Below, in pieces: positions 43,636-53,361 of a stretch of DNA of 64,000 nt. The notes beneath the pieces are model-generated. The model saw only the letters and a program-made list of their open reading frames with translations. It ran no database searches and was not told where the DNA came from. How positions within the stretch are numbered: position 1 is the stretch's first letter; the number at the start of each line of letters is the position of its first letter. The stretch lies in the NCBI GenBank assembly GCA_000238815.2, contig AFXB01000008.1:78712-142711 (forward strand), read 5' to 3'. Both the position numbers and the translations under genes were made by a program. The DNA is from SAR116 cluster alpha proteobacterium HIMB100 (lineage in GTDB: Bacteria > Pseudomonadota > Alphaproteobacteria > Puniceispirillales > Puniceispirillaceae).

Positions 43636-46128
43636 TTACCCTTTCATTCGCTCACCAGTTGGATCATATAGCGGCTTCAAGCTGGCTTTGGCGGCACAAA
43701 TCTGGCCTGCAACATCAATTTCATAGGTTGAGCTAAGCATATCGCTTGCGCTTTCCCCTGCCGTGCAAGAGACATAGCCAAGCCCGATAGCACTACCCAA
43801 ATGATGGCCATAATTGCCAGAGGTGAGATAGCCTGTAATTTCGCCATCACGCAGAATAGGCTCATTATGATAGAGCAGGGGCTGGTTGTCCTCCAGCTGG
43901 AACTGGACCAGACGTTTGCTGAGGCCCGATTCCCGTTTTGCCAGCACAGCATCCCGGCCGATAAACTGGCCCAGCTGCGAGACAGGCTTGTCTGTCTTCA
44001 CCGCGAAGCCAAGCCCGGCTTCGAGAATATGATCCTCATCAGAGATGTCATGTCCGAAATGGCGGAAGGCTTTTTCGATACGGCAGCTGTCCAGAACATG
44101 CAATCCGGCAAGAGATAATCCATGTTCCTGGCCGGACTGCCAGACCGCATCAAAGACATGCTCGGCCAGCTCTGCGGACACATACAGCTCCCAGCCCAGC
44201 TCGCCCACATAAGAGACGCGATGCGCACGGGCCACAGCCTGGCCTATATAGATGTTCTGGGCCCGGCCAAAGCCGAAATCAGCATTATCAAGAGACTGGT
44301 CAATGACAGGTTGCAGCACAGAGCGTGCGTTTGGCCCCATTACCGCGATGACTGCCTCATTCACAGTCATATCGACGGCCACGCATTGCGCATGTTCGGG
44401 GATATGACGTTGCAGCCAGCTCATCTCGCGCCGGATGGTGGCAGCAGGGGTGACAACCAGAAATTCGTCTGATGAGAGGCGGGTAACCGTCACATCAGCT
44501 TCGATGCCGCCAGCTTCATTCAGCCATTGTGTATAGACAATACGGCCAGGTTCAACCGCCACATCATTTGCGCAGACCAGCTGCAGGACTTTTTCTGCAT
44601 CACGGCCGATCACCCTGATTTTGCCAAATGTGGACAAATCAAACAGCCCAGCTGTTTCGCGCACAGCCTTATGTTCAGCAGCAGCATAGTCAAACCAGTT
44701 CTGGCGGCCCCAGCTATATTCATATTCAGCTGTTTTGCCTTGCTCAGCTTCGCTTTTCGGCAAGAACCAGTTGGCCCGCTCCCAGCCGTAAAGTTCGCCA
44801 AAACAAGCACCATTTTCAGCCAGCTTGTGATGCAGAGGCGTGCGGCGCAGACCGCGGGCAGAGGCAAATTGCCGGTAAGGATAATGGTCAGCATAGAGAA
44901 GACCAAGTGTTTCGGTCACTCGTGCAGACAGATAATGACGGTTTGCCTGGAAGGGGTGCATACGCCGGATATCCACATCCCAGATATCCATTTGCGGGCG
45001 GCCTGTATCCATCCATTGGGCCAGCGCCATTCCGGCCCCGCCTGCGGACTGGATGCCAACCGAATTAAATCCGGCCGCAATATAGAAGTTACCCAGTTCC
45101 GGGGCTTCGCCCAAGAGATAGCGATCATCTGGTGTGAAGCTTTCCGGACCGTTAAAAAAGGTCTGAATGCCGGTTGTCTCCAAAAGTGGCAGACGCGCTG
45201 TCGCGGTTTCCAGAATCGGCATGAAATGGTCGAAATCATCAGGCAGGGTAGTGAATTCAAAATCCTCTGAAATCCCGTCACCGCCCCAGGGCTTGGCCAC
45301 AGGTTCAAATGCGCCCAGCAACAGCTTGCCCGCATCCTCTTTATAATAGGCACATTCATCTGGTACACGCAGAACAGGCAGATTACGCTGAAGCCCGTCA
45401 ATCTGTTCAGTGACAATATAGAAATGCTCACAGGCATGAAGCGGGACAGTGACACCTGCCATCTGGCCAATTTCGCGGGCCCACATCCCGCCGCAATTCA
45501 CCACATAGTCAGCCGTGATGTCACCCTGATCTGTTGATACGCCCGTGACAACAGGGCCGCTGGCCCCCTGTTTTTTGTGAATGGCGGTGACTTTCACCCC
45601 TTCGATGATTTTTGCGCCTTTTGCCCGTGCCCCTTTTGCCAGAGCCTGGGTGATATTCACAGGATCAGCCTGGCCGTCCTTGGCCAGATACACCCCGCCC
45701 TTGCTGTCTTCCACATTCAGGCCCGGATAACGCGCTGCGATATCAGCAGGGCTGATTTCGTCAATCTCTACACCAAAGGCGCGAGCCATAGCCGCGCCCC
45801 GGCGCAGCTCTTCCATCCGCGCGTCTGTCAGCGCAACCGTAATCGAACCGTTTTGACGGAAGCCTGTGGCGACGCCGGTTTTTTCTTCTAAGCTGGCGTA
45901 AAGTTCTTGTGAATATTTGGCCAGACGGGTCATGTTCTGGGTTGCGCGCAGCTGAGCAATCAGACCAGCTGCATGCCAGGTGGTCCCGCAGGTCAGTGAT
46001 TTGCGTTCCAGCAACACAATGTCTGTCCAGCCCAGCTCAGCCAGATGATAGGCCACTGAGCAGCCGACAACGCCGCCGCCAACAATAACAACACGGGCCT
46101 GTGAAGGAAGAGATTTATCAGCCATCAT
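43636..46128 (-). CDS. FAD-dependent dimethylglycine/sarcosine dehydrogenase family protein (paralogue 1)
   Basis: 830 residues. The N-terminal DAO domain has VVIVGGGVVGCSVAYHLAEL and the segment CGTTWHAAGLIAQLR, whose His is the covalent FAD site in dimethylglycine dehydrogenases. An FAO_M linker follows at about 390-445, and the C-terminal half (about 450-820) is a GcvT-type folate-binding aminomethyltransferase module (GELGWELYVSAELAEHVFDA). Such enzymes demethylate dimethylglycine or sarcosine and hand the methyl to tetrahydrofolate. It lies 2 bp after its paralogue, with AAAGGA over the stop codon. Exact substrate is not decidable from sequence alone. Confidence 0.83.
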   Translation of the reverse strand: MMADKSLPSQARVVIVGGGVVGCSVAYHLAELGWTDIVLLERKSLTCGTTWHAAGLIAQLRATQNMTRLAKYSQELYASLEEKTGVATGFRQNGSITVALTDARMEELRRGAAMARAFGVEIDEISPADIAARYPGLNVEDSKGGVYLAKDGQADPVNITQALAKGARAKGAKIIEGVKVTAIHKKQGASGPVVTGVSTDQGDITADYVVNCGGMWAREIGQMAGVTVPLHACEHFYIVTEQIDGLQRNLPVLRVPDECAYYKEDAGKLLLGAFEPVAKPWGGDGISEDFEFTTLPDDFDHFMPILETATARLPLLETTGIQTFFNGPESFTPDDRYLLGEAPELGNFYIAAGFNSVGIQSAGGAGMALAQWMDTGRPQMDIWDVDIRRMHPFQANRHYLSARVTETLGLLYADHYPYRQFASARGLRRTPLHHKLAENGACFGELYGWERANWFLPKSEAEQGKTAEYEYSWGRQNWFDYAAAEHKAVRETAGLFDLSTFGKIRVIGRDAEKVLQLVCANDVAVEPGRIVYTQWLNEAGGIEADVTVTRLSSDEFLVVTPAATIRREMSWLQRHIPEHAQCVAVDMTVNEAVIAVMGPNARSVLQPVIDQSLDNADFGFGRAQNIYIGQAVARAHRVSYVGELGWELYVSAELAEHVFDAVWQSGQEHGLSLAGLHVLDSCRIEKAFRHFGHDISDEDHILEAGLGFAVKTDKPVSQLGQFIGRDAVLAKRESGLSKRLVQFQLEDNQPLLYHNEPILRDGEITGYLTSGNYGHHLGSAIGLGYVSCTAGESASDMLSSTYEIDVAGQICAAKASLKPLYDPTGERMKG

Positions 46129-46130
46129 AA

Positions 46131-48629
46131 CTATCCTTTCAAGAGTAGGTTGTCTTTATCGTAAGAGGCTTGTGTATGGGCGATAATGCGGGCATTGCGC
46201 ATACGTCCCACCACTTCAACAGACAGCTCGCGGCCGATTGTGGTGTCTTCTCCGGCTTCCAGAACAGCCAGCGCCAGTGATGTGCGGGTCCGGTGCCCAT
46301 AGCCGCCAGACAGCACGAGCCCTGCAATGTCTGTACCGCTGTCATCTGTAAAGACAGAGGAAAGATACACAGCTTCGCCAAAACCGACACCATCTTCTGC
46401 ATCATCCAGTGCGAGTGTGACAAACTGGCGACGCGGCCCTTCTTTTAATTCAGCCAGCGCGTCACGCCCGACAAAATTTTCTTTTGACAAATGCACCCAG
46501 CGGCCAAGACCGCAATCATACATGCTGTAATCAGAGGTCAGGTCACCTTTCCAGGACCGATATCCTTTTTCAAGGCGCATACTGTCAAGAGCCAGCATAC
46601 CAAATGGTTTTAACCTGACATCAGCCCCGGCGGCAAACAGCGCGTCATAAACGGCCTCTGTTTCGCTGACAGGCAGGTGCAGCTCCCAGCCCATCTCGCC
46701 AGTGAAAGAAACGCGCAGGGCTGTCATCGCCACACCAGCAACGGTTACAGACCGGTGCGTCAGCCACGGGAAAGCATTATTTCCGAAATCATCATCTGAC
46801 AGGCTGGAGAGCAGGTCACGCGAGCGCGGACCGGTTACCAGCAATGTTGAATAGTCACGGGTTTCATCTGTCAGCGTAATCGTGCTGCCTTCAGGCAGAG
46901 CCGTGCTGAGCAAATCACGATCATGCCAGTAAGCGCCCGCCCCGAAAATCAGCCAGAATTCGTCCTCAGCAAAGCGGCTGATGGACATCTCTGACAAGAT
47001 TTTACCCTTCACAGAAGCAAAGTAGCCCAGCCCTGTGCGGCCAATGGCAGGCAGTTTGTTTGTCATCAGCCCGGACAGCCAGTCTGCGGCACCTGCCCCG
47101 GACAGGCGTGTGCGGGAAAAGCCAGGCAGGTCCAGAACACCCACATGTTCGGCCACATGGCGGCATTCAGCGCCCACAATGTCAAAGAAAGGCTGGCGAT
47201 CATAGCTGTCCACCTGAGCAGCTTCAAACCCGTCAGGCGCGTAATAATCAGCCCGCTCCCAACCACCATAAGATCCCATCACACCGCCATCATCCAGATG
47301 ACGCTGATATAAAGGCCCGGTTTTGGCCGGCCGCCCATCATCCCACTGGATCTGCGGGAAATGGATCGCATATTCATGGCTGTAAACCTCAATCGCTTTG
47401 GCTTTTGTGTAGACCGCGTCCACATGATCTGTGAAGCGGCGCGGATCTACCGCCCAGGCATCAGTTTCCGGCTCACCATGAACGATATATTCAGATAATA
47501 GCTTGCCTGCCCCGCCAGACTGGACAATGCCAAAGGTGAAGACACAGGCTTCATAAGCGTTTGGCACGCCTGGCATCGGCCCGATTAAGGGCAGCCCGTC
47601 CGGTGTGTAAGGAATTGGCCCGTTCACCACACGGGTAATGCCGCCTGACCCCAGGATCGGTACACGTGCACAAGCATCCTCAATATACCATTCAAGCCGG
47701 TCCAGATCGTCGGGATAAAGCTGGAAGGAGAAATCTTCTGGCATCGGGTCAGAGGCGTCTGTCCAATGTGCCCGGCAGTGTTTTTCATATGGGCCGAGCA
47801 GCAGCCCGTCTTTTTCCTGACGCAGATAATAAGAGCTGTCCGGGTCACGCAGCAGCGGCAGCTTTTTGTCCAGGGCGGTTAGTTCCGGAATGGCTTCAGT
47901 AATCAGATATTGGTGGGCCATAGACACACAAGGCACATCACGGCCAAACATGGCGCCTAATTCAGCTGCTCGGTAACCAGCCGCATTCACCACAATATCC
48001 GCTTTGATCATGCCGTTTGGCGTGGACAGCTCCCACAAGTCATTTTTACGGGCCACAGCCGTCACCGGACAGAAACGGATGATTTTAACACCCATATCCC
48101 GTGCGCCTTTTGCATAGGCTTGGGTTAATTGAGCCGGGTCAATGTCGCCATCATAGGTATCCCACAATCCGCCTTCCAAATCATGGGTTTCCAGAAACGG
48201 ATAAATATCCTTCATCTCGGCATTGGTCATCATTTCCATTTCAAAGCCCATCTGGCGGGCCATTGAACGAACATGAGCAAATTCTTCCATCCGCTGGCGG
48301 GTATGAGCCAGACGAACAGAGCCGGTGACATGGTAATTCATGGGGTAATCGGTCAGCTCGCCCAGCTGGCGGTACAGCTCGCACGAATAATGCTGCATTT
48401 TCATCACAGTCCAGGAACCAACATAGTTCGGACAGTTACCGGCCGCATGCCATGTGGAGCCAGAGGTTAGCTCATTCTTTTCCAGAAGAACCACATCTGA
48501 CCAGCCTTCACGGCCTAAATGCCAGGCAATGGAACAGCCAACCGCGCCGCCACCAATGATCACCACACGGGCATGAGACGGCAGGGCAGAGGTGGAAGAC
48601 GGCTGTTCTGTTTGGTTATGATCTGACAT
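46131..48629 (-). CDS. FAD-dependent dimethylglycine/sarcosine dehydrogenase family protein (paralogue 2)
   Basis: 832 residues. Same architecture as its neighbour: FAD-binding VVIIGGGAVGCSIAWHLGRE, flavin-linkage segment TSGSTWHAAGNCPNYVGSWT, FAO_M region, and a C-terminal GcvT module (SFTGEMGWELHLPVSETEAV, LDSMRLEKGYRSWKGDLTSD). Start choice: the frame is open to 48683, but ATG 48629 has AGGGGA upstream and begins MSDHNQTEQ. The two paralogues are only moderately similar, so they probably act on successive substrates (dimethylglycine and sarcosine) rather than being a recent duplication. This is the promoter-proximal gene of the pair. Confidence 0.83.
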   Translation of the reverse strand: MSDHNQTEQPSSTSALPSHARVVIIGGGAVGCSIAWHLGREGWSDVVLLEKNELTSGSTWHAAGNCPNYVGSWTVMKMQHYSCELYRQLGELTDYPMNYHVTGSVRLAHTRQRMEEFAHVRSMARQMGFEMEMMTNAEMKDIYPFLETHDLEGGLWDTYDGDIDPAQLTQAYAKGARDMGVKIIRFCPVTAVARKNDLWELSTPNGMIKADIVVNAAGYRAAELGAMFGRDVPCVSMAHQYLITEAIPELTALDKKLPLLRDPDSSYYLRQEKDGLLLGPYEKHCRAHWTDASDPMPEDFSFQLYPDDLDRLEWYIEDACARVPILGSGGITRVVNGPIPYTPDGLPLIGPMPGVPNAYEACVFTFGIVQSGGAGKLLSEYIVHGEPETDAWAVDPRRFTDHVDAVYTKAKAIEVYSHEYAIHFPQIQWDDGRPAKTGPLYQRHLDDGGVMGSYGGWERADYYAPDGFEAAQVDSYDRQPFFDIVGAECRHVAEHVGVLDLPGFSRTRLSGAGAADWLSGLMTNKLPAIGRTGLGYFASVKGKILSEMSISRFAEDEFWLIFGAGAYWHDRDLLSTALPEGSTITLTDETRDYSTLLVTGPRSRDLLSSLSDDDFGNNAFPWLTHRSVTVAGVAMTALRVSFTGEMGWELHLPVSETEAVYDALFAAGADVRLKPFGMLALDSMRLEKGYRSWKGDLTSDYSMYDCGLGRWVHLSKENFVGRDALAELKEGPRRQFVTLALDDAEDGVGFGEAVYLSSVFTDDSGTDIAGLVLSGGYGHRTRTSLALAVLEAGEDTTIGRELSVEVVGRMRNARIIAHTQASYDKDNLLLKG

Positions 48630-48860
48630 GGACTTGTTCCCCTGAATAAATGTCGCGGCAAATGTATGATTGAGCCTGGTCAACCTAATGGTAATTTCGG
48701 CAGAATACCAATGTTTTGATCAGGAGAAATTGTCAAATCGCGAAAAGAAATCGTCTGCACAAGACACAGCGGGAATGAACAGTGCTGAGCGCTGCTTGCG
48801 AGGGGCATCAGCCCTTGTTAGGCTGGCCATGCGGAGGATCAGAAAAAAGAGGCAAGGCAG

Positions 48861-49577
48861 ATGCATACGATTGGGCTGCTCGGCGGGATGAGCTGGCAAA
48901 GCACAACCAGCTATTATCAGCTGATTAATGAGGGCGTGCAGGCCCGGTTAGGCGGGTTACATTCCGCACCGTTACTGATCTATTCGTTTGATTTCGCTGA
49001 AATTGAAACATTGCAGATGGCCGGACAATGGGATGCGGCCGGCCAGATGCTGGCCAGACAAGCTGTGCGCCTGGAGGCGGCAGGAGCAGAAGCCATCATT
49101 TTGGCTACAAATACCATGCATAAGCTGGCCGATTATATTACTGATGCGGTCTCTGTGCCTTTGCTGCATATTGCAGAGGCCACGGCTGACGCCATTCTGA
49201 CCAGTTCATCGCGCCAGCCCTTGTTACTGGCGACCGGTTTTACCATGGAGCAGGATTTCTACACCGGTCCGCTGGGAGCGAAGCTGGCTGGGGCAGGCGG
49301 GGCGGTTCATGTGCCTGATGCGCACAGACGGAAACGGATTCATGATGTGATTTACGATGAGTTGTGCCGCGGCGTGATTTCAGAGGCGTCACGCTCAGCT
49401 TATCAGCAGATCATTGCTGCCGAAGCAGCAGAAAAAGGTTGTGACAGCGTCATTTTGGGCTGTACTGAGATTGGCTTGTTAATCAGCCAGCAGGATACAA
49501 GCCTGCCTGTGTTTGATACCACCGCCCTGCATTGTGAGCGCGCTGTTTCATTTATCTGTTCAGATCAGACCGTATGA
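48861..49577 (+). CDS. Aspartate/glutamate racemase family protein
   Basis: 238 residues. Two-domain Asp/Glu racemase fold with IGLLGGMSWQSTTSYYQLIN at the N-terminus. The first catalytic position is Thr83 in LATNTMHKLAD, where classic racemases have Cys, and the second is Cys201 in ILGCTEIGLL. The same Thr/Cys arrangement is known from E. coli YgeA, an L-Asp/Glu-specific enzyme. It would interconvert D- and L-acidic amino acids in the cytoplasm. ATG 48861 follows AGGCAAGGCAG. Divergent from the dehydrogenase pair across 231 bp, in which I see no further gene. Confidence 0.87.
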   Translation: MHTIGLLGGMSWQSTTSYYQLINEGVQARLGGLHSAPLLIYSFDFAEIETLQMAGQWDAAGQMLARQAVRLEAAGAEAIILATNTMHKLADYITDAVSVPLLHIAEATADAILTSSSRQPLLLATGFTMEQDFYTGPLGAKLAGAGGAVHVPDAHRRKRIHDVIYDELCRGVISEASRSAYQQIIAAEAAEKGCDSVILGCTEIGLLISQQDTSLPVFDTTALHCERAVSFICSDQTV

Positions 49578-49658
49578 TGAGGCGATGCTTGCCAAAGCCC
49601 GGGCAGGCAGGTACATCTTTTCCATCCTATTCAGAGCTAAAGAGAAGACAAATAGATC

Positions 49659-50936
49659 ATGTCAGAACTGAGAATCGCCATTGCTGGCCTGGGTGTTGTT
49701 GGTGCAGAGACCGCGCTTCAGCTGGTGACAGCAGCGGATAATTTATCGGCCCGGGCAGGGCGGCCGCTGCGGTTGGTGGCGGTCAGTGCCCGCAGTCAAA
49801 AAGATCGCGGATTTGACGCAGCAGGTCTGGATTTTGAAGCAGACGCATGTGCACTGGCGGCCCGTGATGATGTGGATGTGGTGGTTGAGCTGATCGGTGG
49901 GTCAGATGGTGTTGCCTGTGAGCTGGTTGAAGCCAGCCTGAGCGCAGGTAAACATGTTGTGACTGCTAATAAGGCGCTGATCGCCCATCATGGCCAGAGG
50001 CTGGCCGGGCTGGCCGAACAATATGGGGTACGGCTGAAGTTTGAGGCAGCTGTGGCCGGCGGTATCCCGGCTTTAAAACTGTTGCGTGAAGGGCTGGCCG
50101 GGAACGAGATTAAGCGGGTGACAGGAATCCTGAACGGGACTTGTAATTATATTTTATCTGAGATGACACAGACAGGCCGCGGATTTGATGATGTGCTGGC
50201 AGAAGCCCAGGAAAAAGGCTATGCCGAGGCTGATCCCAGCTTTGATGTGGATGGTGTTGATGCTGCGCATAAGCTGTCAATTCTGGCCGCATTGGCTTTT
50301 GCAGAACAGATTGATTTTGATGCGGTTCAGGTAAAGGGTATCCGCCAGATAACAGATACAGATATCGCCTATGCAGGAGAGCTGGGCTACATCATTAAGC
50401 TGCTCGGCCATGCTGAACCTCAGGCACCGGCAACCGTGCAGCCTTGTCTGGTCGCAAAAACCGGCCAGCTGGCGCAGATTGGCGGTGCATTGAATGCAGT
50501 GGAATTCCGGGCTGAACCTGTACAGACTATTTTATGTACAGGGCCTGGGGCCGGGGCCGGGCCAACCGCCTCAGCAGTGCTGGCAGATCTGATTGATGTG
50601 GCATCTGTTCGCGGCGGGTTGCCGTTTGGCATGCGGGTCGGCCAGCTGACCAAAGCCGAACCAAAGACGGACAGGCTGGCCAGACGGTTTTACCTGCGGC
50701 TGATGGTGACCGATGAAACAGGCGTGTTGTCAGCTGTGACCGCTATTCTGCGTGATCAGCAGATCTCAGTTGAATCCATGCTGCAGAAAAGTCAGTCAGA
50801 TGATGCCCCGGTGGCACTTGTTCTGACCACGCACCCGACCGAACAGGGCCAGATTCAGGCCGCCAGTGATATTTTGTCTGCAGCCCGTTTTGTGTCAGGC
50901 GAAGTGCTTGCCTTGCCCATTATTGATGAGGCGTGA
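49659..50936 (+). CDS. hom: Homoserine dehydrogenase
   Basis: 425 residues. NAD(P)-dependent reduction of aspartate semialdehyde to homoserine on the way to threonine and methionine. Signatures: N-terminal RIAIAGLGVVGAETALQL, VVTANKALIAHHG, AAVAGGIPALKLLREGL, ILNGTCNYILSEMTQTG and KGYAEADPSFDVDGVDAAHK. A C-terminal ACT domain (about 345-420: YLRLMVTDETGVLSAVTAIL) is the site of feedback control. recJ starts 6 bp after the stop. Many alphaproteobacteria have glpX between hom and recJ; it is absent here. Confidence 0.95.
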   Translation: MSELRIAIAGLGVVGAETALQLVTAADNLSARAGRPLRLVAVSARSQKDRGFDAAGLDFEADACALAARDDVDVVVELIGGSDGVACELVEASLSAGKHVVTANKALIAHHGQRLAGLAEQYGVRLKFEAAVAGGIPALKLLREGLAGNEIKRVTGILNGTCNYILSEMTQTGRGFDDVLAEAQEKGYAEADPSFDVDGVDAAHKLSILAALAFAEQIDFDAVQVKGIRQITDTDIAYAGELGYIIKLLGHAEPQAPATVQPCLVAKTGQLAQIGGALNAVEFRAEPVQTILCTGPGAGAGPTASAVLADLIDVASVRGGLPFGMRVGQLTKAEPKTDRLARRFYLRLMVTDETGVLSAVTAILRDQQISVESMLQKSQSDDAPVALVLTTHPTEQGQIQAASDILSAARFVSGEVLALPIIDEA

Positions 50937-50942
50937 CCTGAT

Positions 50943-52763
50943 GTGCCCGCCGAAGAGATGATGACCGTTTTGGCTGCAGATCACTCTCTTTCAGGGGCCA
51001 GGTGGCAGGCTGTCATATCTGTTCGTTCAGAGGCGGATACCCGCCGGATGGCCGCCTTATTCGAAGACCGCCTCGGCTTTCCTTTTGCCTTATGCTGGCA
51101 TCTGGCCAGCTTGGGGGTAGAGGCAGATGCACTTGATGCGTTTTTAGACCCGAAGCTGCGCACCAGCCTGCCCGATCCGTCTGTGATGCGGGATGCGGAC
51201 CGAGCCATAAATTTAATAACTGACATTATAAAATCAAAACAACCTATTGGTTTATTTGGTGATTATGATGTTGATGGCGCCTGTTCCGCAGCCATGTTCA
51301 GGGTGATTTTAGGGGCATTTGGTGTGCCGGTCTGGTGTCATATACCAGACCGGTTTACCGAAGGGTATGGGCCTAATCTGGCGGCGCTGAAGGCGCTGAA
51401 AGCCCAAGGGGCAGAGCTGATCTTAACCGTGGATTGCGGGATCACCGCGCACGAACCTCTGGCTGCTGCGGCTGAAGAAGGAATGAGGGTGATCGTGATT
51501 GATCATCATAAAGCTGGTGTGACTCTGCCTCAGGCTGAAGCGGTGGTGAACCCGAACCGGCTGGATGATGACAGCGGGTTAGGCCATTTATGTGCAGCAG
51601 GTGTGTGTTTTCTGGTCTTGGCTGGTGTGGTGCGGGCCTGCCGCGTGCAGGGACTGACCCCTGAGGGTGGCCAGATGCCAGATTTAATGGGCGTGCTGGA
51701 TTTAGTTGCGCTGGCCACTGCCTGTGATGTAGTGCCCTTAACAGGGGTCAACCGGGCCTTTATCAAACAAGGGCTGAAAGTGTTGGCGCGGCGCGGTAAT
51801 GAGGGCTTGCGCGCGTTAATGGATGTGGCGCGTCTGGAACACCCGCCGACAATGCATACGCTGGGCTTTGTGCTGGGCCCGCGTTTGAATGCGGGCGGGC
51901 GTCTGGGCCGGTCTGACTTAGGCGTACAAATCCTGACCAGTACTGACAGCGATATAGCAGAGACACTGGCGCTGCAGATTGACCAGCTGAACACAGACCG
52001 GCGTGCCGAAGAAGCCGCGGTGCGCGCCGCCGCTGAGCAGATGGCAGAAGACAAACTGGCGGCCAATCCTGATCTGCCGGTGCTGGTGCTGGCGCAGCGC
52101 GGCTGGCATGAAGGGGTCATCGGGATTGTGGCCGGAAGGCTGAAAGATGCTTATCACCGGCCTGTGGTTGTGATTGCCATTGATGAGGCCGGGTATGGTA
52201 AAGGGTCGGCCCGGTCGGTTGCCGGTTTTTCCATTGGCGATCAGATATTGGCAGCGCGGCAGGACGGTTTGCTGAAGACAGGCGGCGGACATGATATGGC
52301 GGCCGGGCTGGGGCTGCATGAGGACCAGATTGACGCCTTTGAAGCCTTTGTTGTGGGCCGCGCCCGCCAGCTGTTTTCCGGCGTCCCCCAACGTGTGTTC
52401 AGCTATACCCATTCTGTGTCTGTGGCAGGCTGTATATCAGGTCTTGTTGACGGGCTGGAGGCGGTTGGCCCGTTCGGGGCCGGCCATGCAGAACCGCGCT
52501 TTGTGCTTACCCATTGCCGGCTGAAAGCTTTGCGCTGGATCGGCAAGGATAAGGCGCATTTATCGGTGCAGCTGGATGATGGCACGGCCGCACCCTTGCG
52601 GGCAGTGGCGTTTTCGGTGGCCGGCACAGCGCTTGGCCAATATCTGGCTGCAACGCCTGATCCCGGGCCGGTTCAGGTTCTGGGCCGGGTACAAAAAGAC
52701 AGCTTTCGCGGCGGCAATGCGGTGCAGTTTTTAATCGAGGATATTGCGCTGAGCCCGGTCTAG
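50943..52763 (+). CDS. recJ: Single-stranded-DNA-specific exonuclease RecJ
   Basis: 606 residues from GTG 50943. 5'-3' ssDNA exonuclease for recombination and repair. DHH-family motifs are present: GLFGDYDVDGACSAAMFRVI (motif I), TVDCGITAHE (II), VIVIDHHKAG (III), then the DHHA1 domain with LKTGGGHDMAAGLGL, and the C-terminal OB domain ending QKDSFRGGNAVQFLIEDIAL. An ATG-run at 50958-50963 (MM) is an alternative start. Ends at TAG 52763 and is followed by an intrinsic terminator. Confidence 0.95.
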   Translation: MPAEEMMTVLAADHSLSGARWQAVISVRSEADTRRMAALFEDRLGFPFALCWHLASLGVEADALDAFLDPKLRTSLPDPSVMRDADRAINLITDIIKSKQPIGLFGDYDVDGACSAAMFRVILGAFGVPVWCHIPDRFTEGYGPNLAALKALKAQGAELILTVDCGITAHEPLAAAAEEGMRVIVIDHHKAGVTLPQAEAVVNPNRLDDDSGLGHLCAAGVCFLVLAGVVRACRVQGLTPEGGQMPDLMGVLDLVALATACDVVPLTGVNRAFIKQGLKVLARRGNEGLRALMDVARLEHPPTMHTLGFVLGPRLNAGGRLGRSDLGVQILTSTDSDIAETLALQIDQLNTDRRAEEAAVRAAAEQMAEDKLAANPDLPVLVLAQRGWHEGVIGIVAGRLKDAYHRPVVVIAIDEAGYGKGSARSVAGFSIGDQILAARQDGLLKTGGGHDMAAGLGLHEDQIDAFEAFVVGRARQLFSGVPQRVFSYTHSVSVAGCISGLVDGLEAVGPFGAGHAEPRFVLTHCRLKALRWIGKDKAHLSVQLDDGTAAPLRAVAFSVAGTALGQYLAATPDPGPVQVLGRVQKDSFRGGNAVQFLIEDIALSPV

Positions 52764-52783
52764 CAGCAAAGGGCGGGCAATTT

Positions 52784-52815
52784 GCCGGTTATTTTCCGGC
52801 ATCCGGTTTTTTTTT
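52784..52815 (+). terminator. Terminator after recJ
   Basis: GCCGG (52784-52788) and CCGGC (52796-52800) form a short stem with a 7-nt loop; nine T residues follow at 52807-52815 after a 6-nt spacer. Likely ends the hom-recJ unit. Confidence 0.6.
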
Positions 52816-52827
52816 GGCTCGTCAGGC

Positions 52828-52856
52828 TTGATTTTACCTCAGCAGTTGGATAGATA
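52828..52856 (+). promoter_or_regulatory. Putative promoter of tRNA-Glu
   Basis: TTGATT (52828-52833) and TAGATA (52851-52856) lie 17 bp apart, with the tRNA beginning 18 bp downstream. Weak hexamers but good geometry. Confidence 0.35.
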
Positions 52857-52874
52857 AACATGCATACCGCTTGC

Positions 52875-52950
52875 GTCCCGTTCGTCTAGTGGTTTAGGAC
52901 ACCGCCCTTTCACGGCGGCAACACGGGTTCGAATCCCGTACGGGATGCCA
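52875..52950 (+). tRNA. tRNA-Glu (anticodon UUC)
   Basis: 76 nt with CCA encoded. The acceptor stem GTCCCGT pairs with ACGGGAT (first pair G-U), the D arm is TCGTCTAGTGGTTTAGGAC, the anticodon arm CCGCC-CTTTCAC-GGCGG has TTC, and the T arm ACGGGTTCGAATCCCGT is standard. Followed by a strong terminator 36 bp later. Its last 13 bp (with the next base) recur at 54480-54492, marking it as an integration target. Confidence 0.96.
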
Positions 52951-52951
52951 T
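52939..52951 (+). repeat. Left copy of 13-bp direct repeat (attL-like) at the tRNA-Glu 3' end
   Basis: TACGGGATGCCAT covers the end of the acceptor stem, discriminator and CCA of tRNA-Glu. An identical copy lies 1541 bp downstream. tRNA 3' ends are the classic attachment sites of integrative elements. Confidence 0.65.
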
Positions 52952-52985
52952 CATTTCCATGGTAATTCAGTACTTTATGGCGATT

Positions 52986-53012
52986 CTGGCAACGATTTTG
53001 TTGCCAGTTTTT
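52986..53012 (+). terminator. Intrinsic terminator after tRNA-Glu
   Basis: CTGGCAAC (52986-52993) and GTTGCCAG (53000-53007) form a perfect 8-bp stem with a GATTTT loop, followed by TTTTT. Confidence 0.88.
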
Positions 53013-53361
53013 CGCGCCCTATTTTTTTCCGAAATATTTGCTGGCTGACCTGACCGCAACACAACTTGCGTTTCTTTAACACACTCAGGAAACGAACTAT
53101 CATTTTTCTGAGAAATTACCGTCGGACATTCATAGAAATTTATCCGCGTCCAAAATGCCTAGCGCTGAAAACTCTGTATCGGTTCAAAATATAGCTGTGA
53201 TCTGATGATCAAATTATCTATTTGATAAAGATAGTGACTATTTTAATCAATTTTGATGGTTCAAAATTTATCAAATGTTTAATAAACTCATGCAAATAAT
53301 ATAATGATAATTCACGTTATGGCATTGTTTGAGATGCCGTATTGCACTGAGGATAATTTCG
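53013..53361. other. AT-rich stretch without genes inside the tRNA-Glu insert
   Basis: About 350 bp between the tRNA terminator and the lyase gene. It is clearly more AT-rich than the rest of the window and holds no ORF with a ribosome binding site. It probably contains the lyase promoter; no integrase remnant was recognised. Confidence 0.5.

Noticed and set aside
44527..45270. 247-codon plus-strand frame opposite the first dehydrogenase
   Set aside because: Shadow of a gene with strong homology on the other strand; no ribosome binding site.
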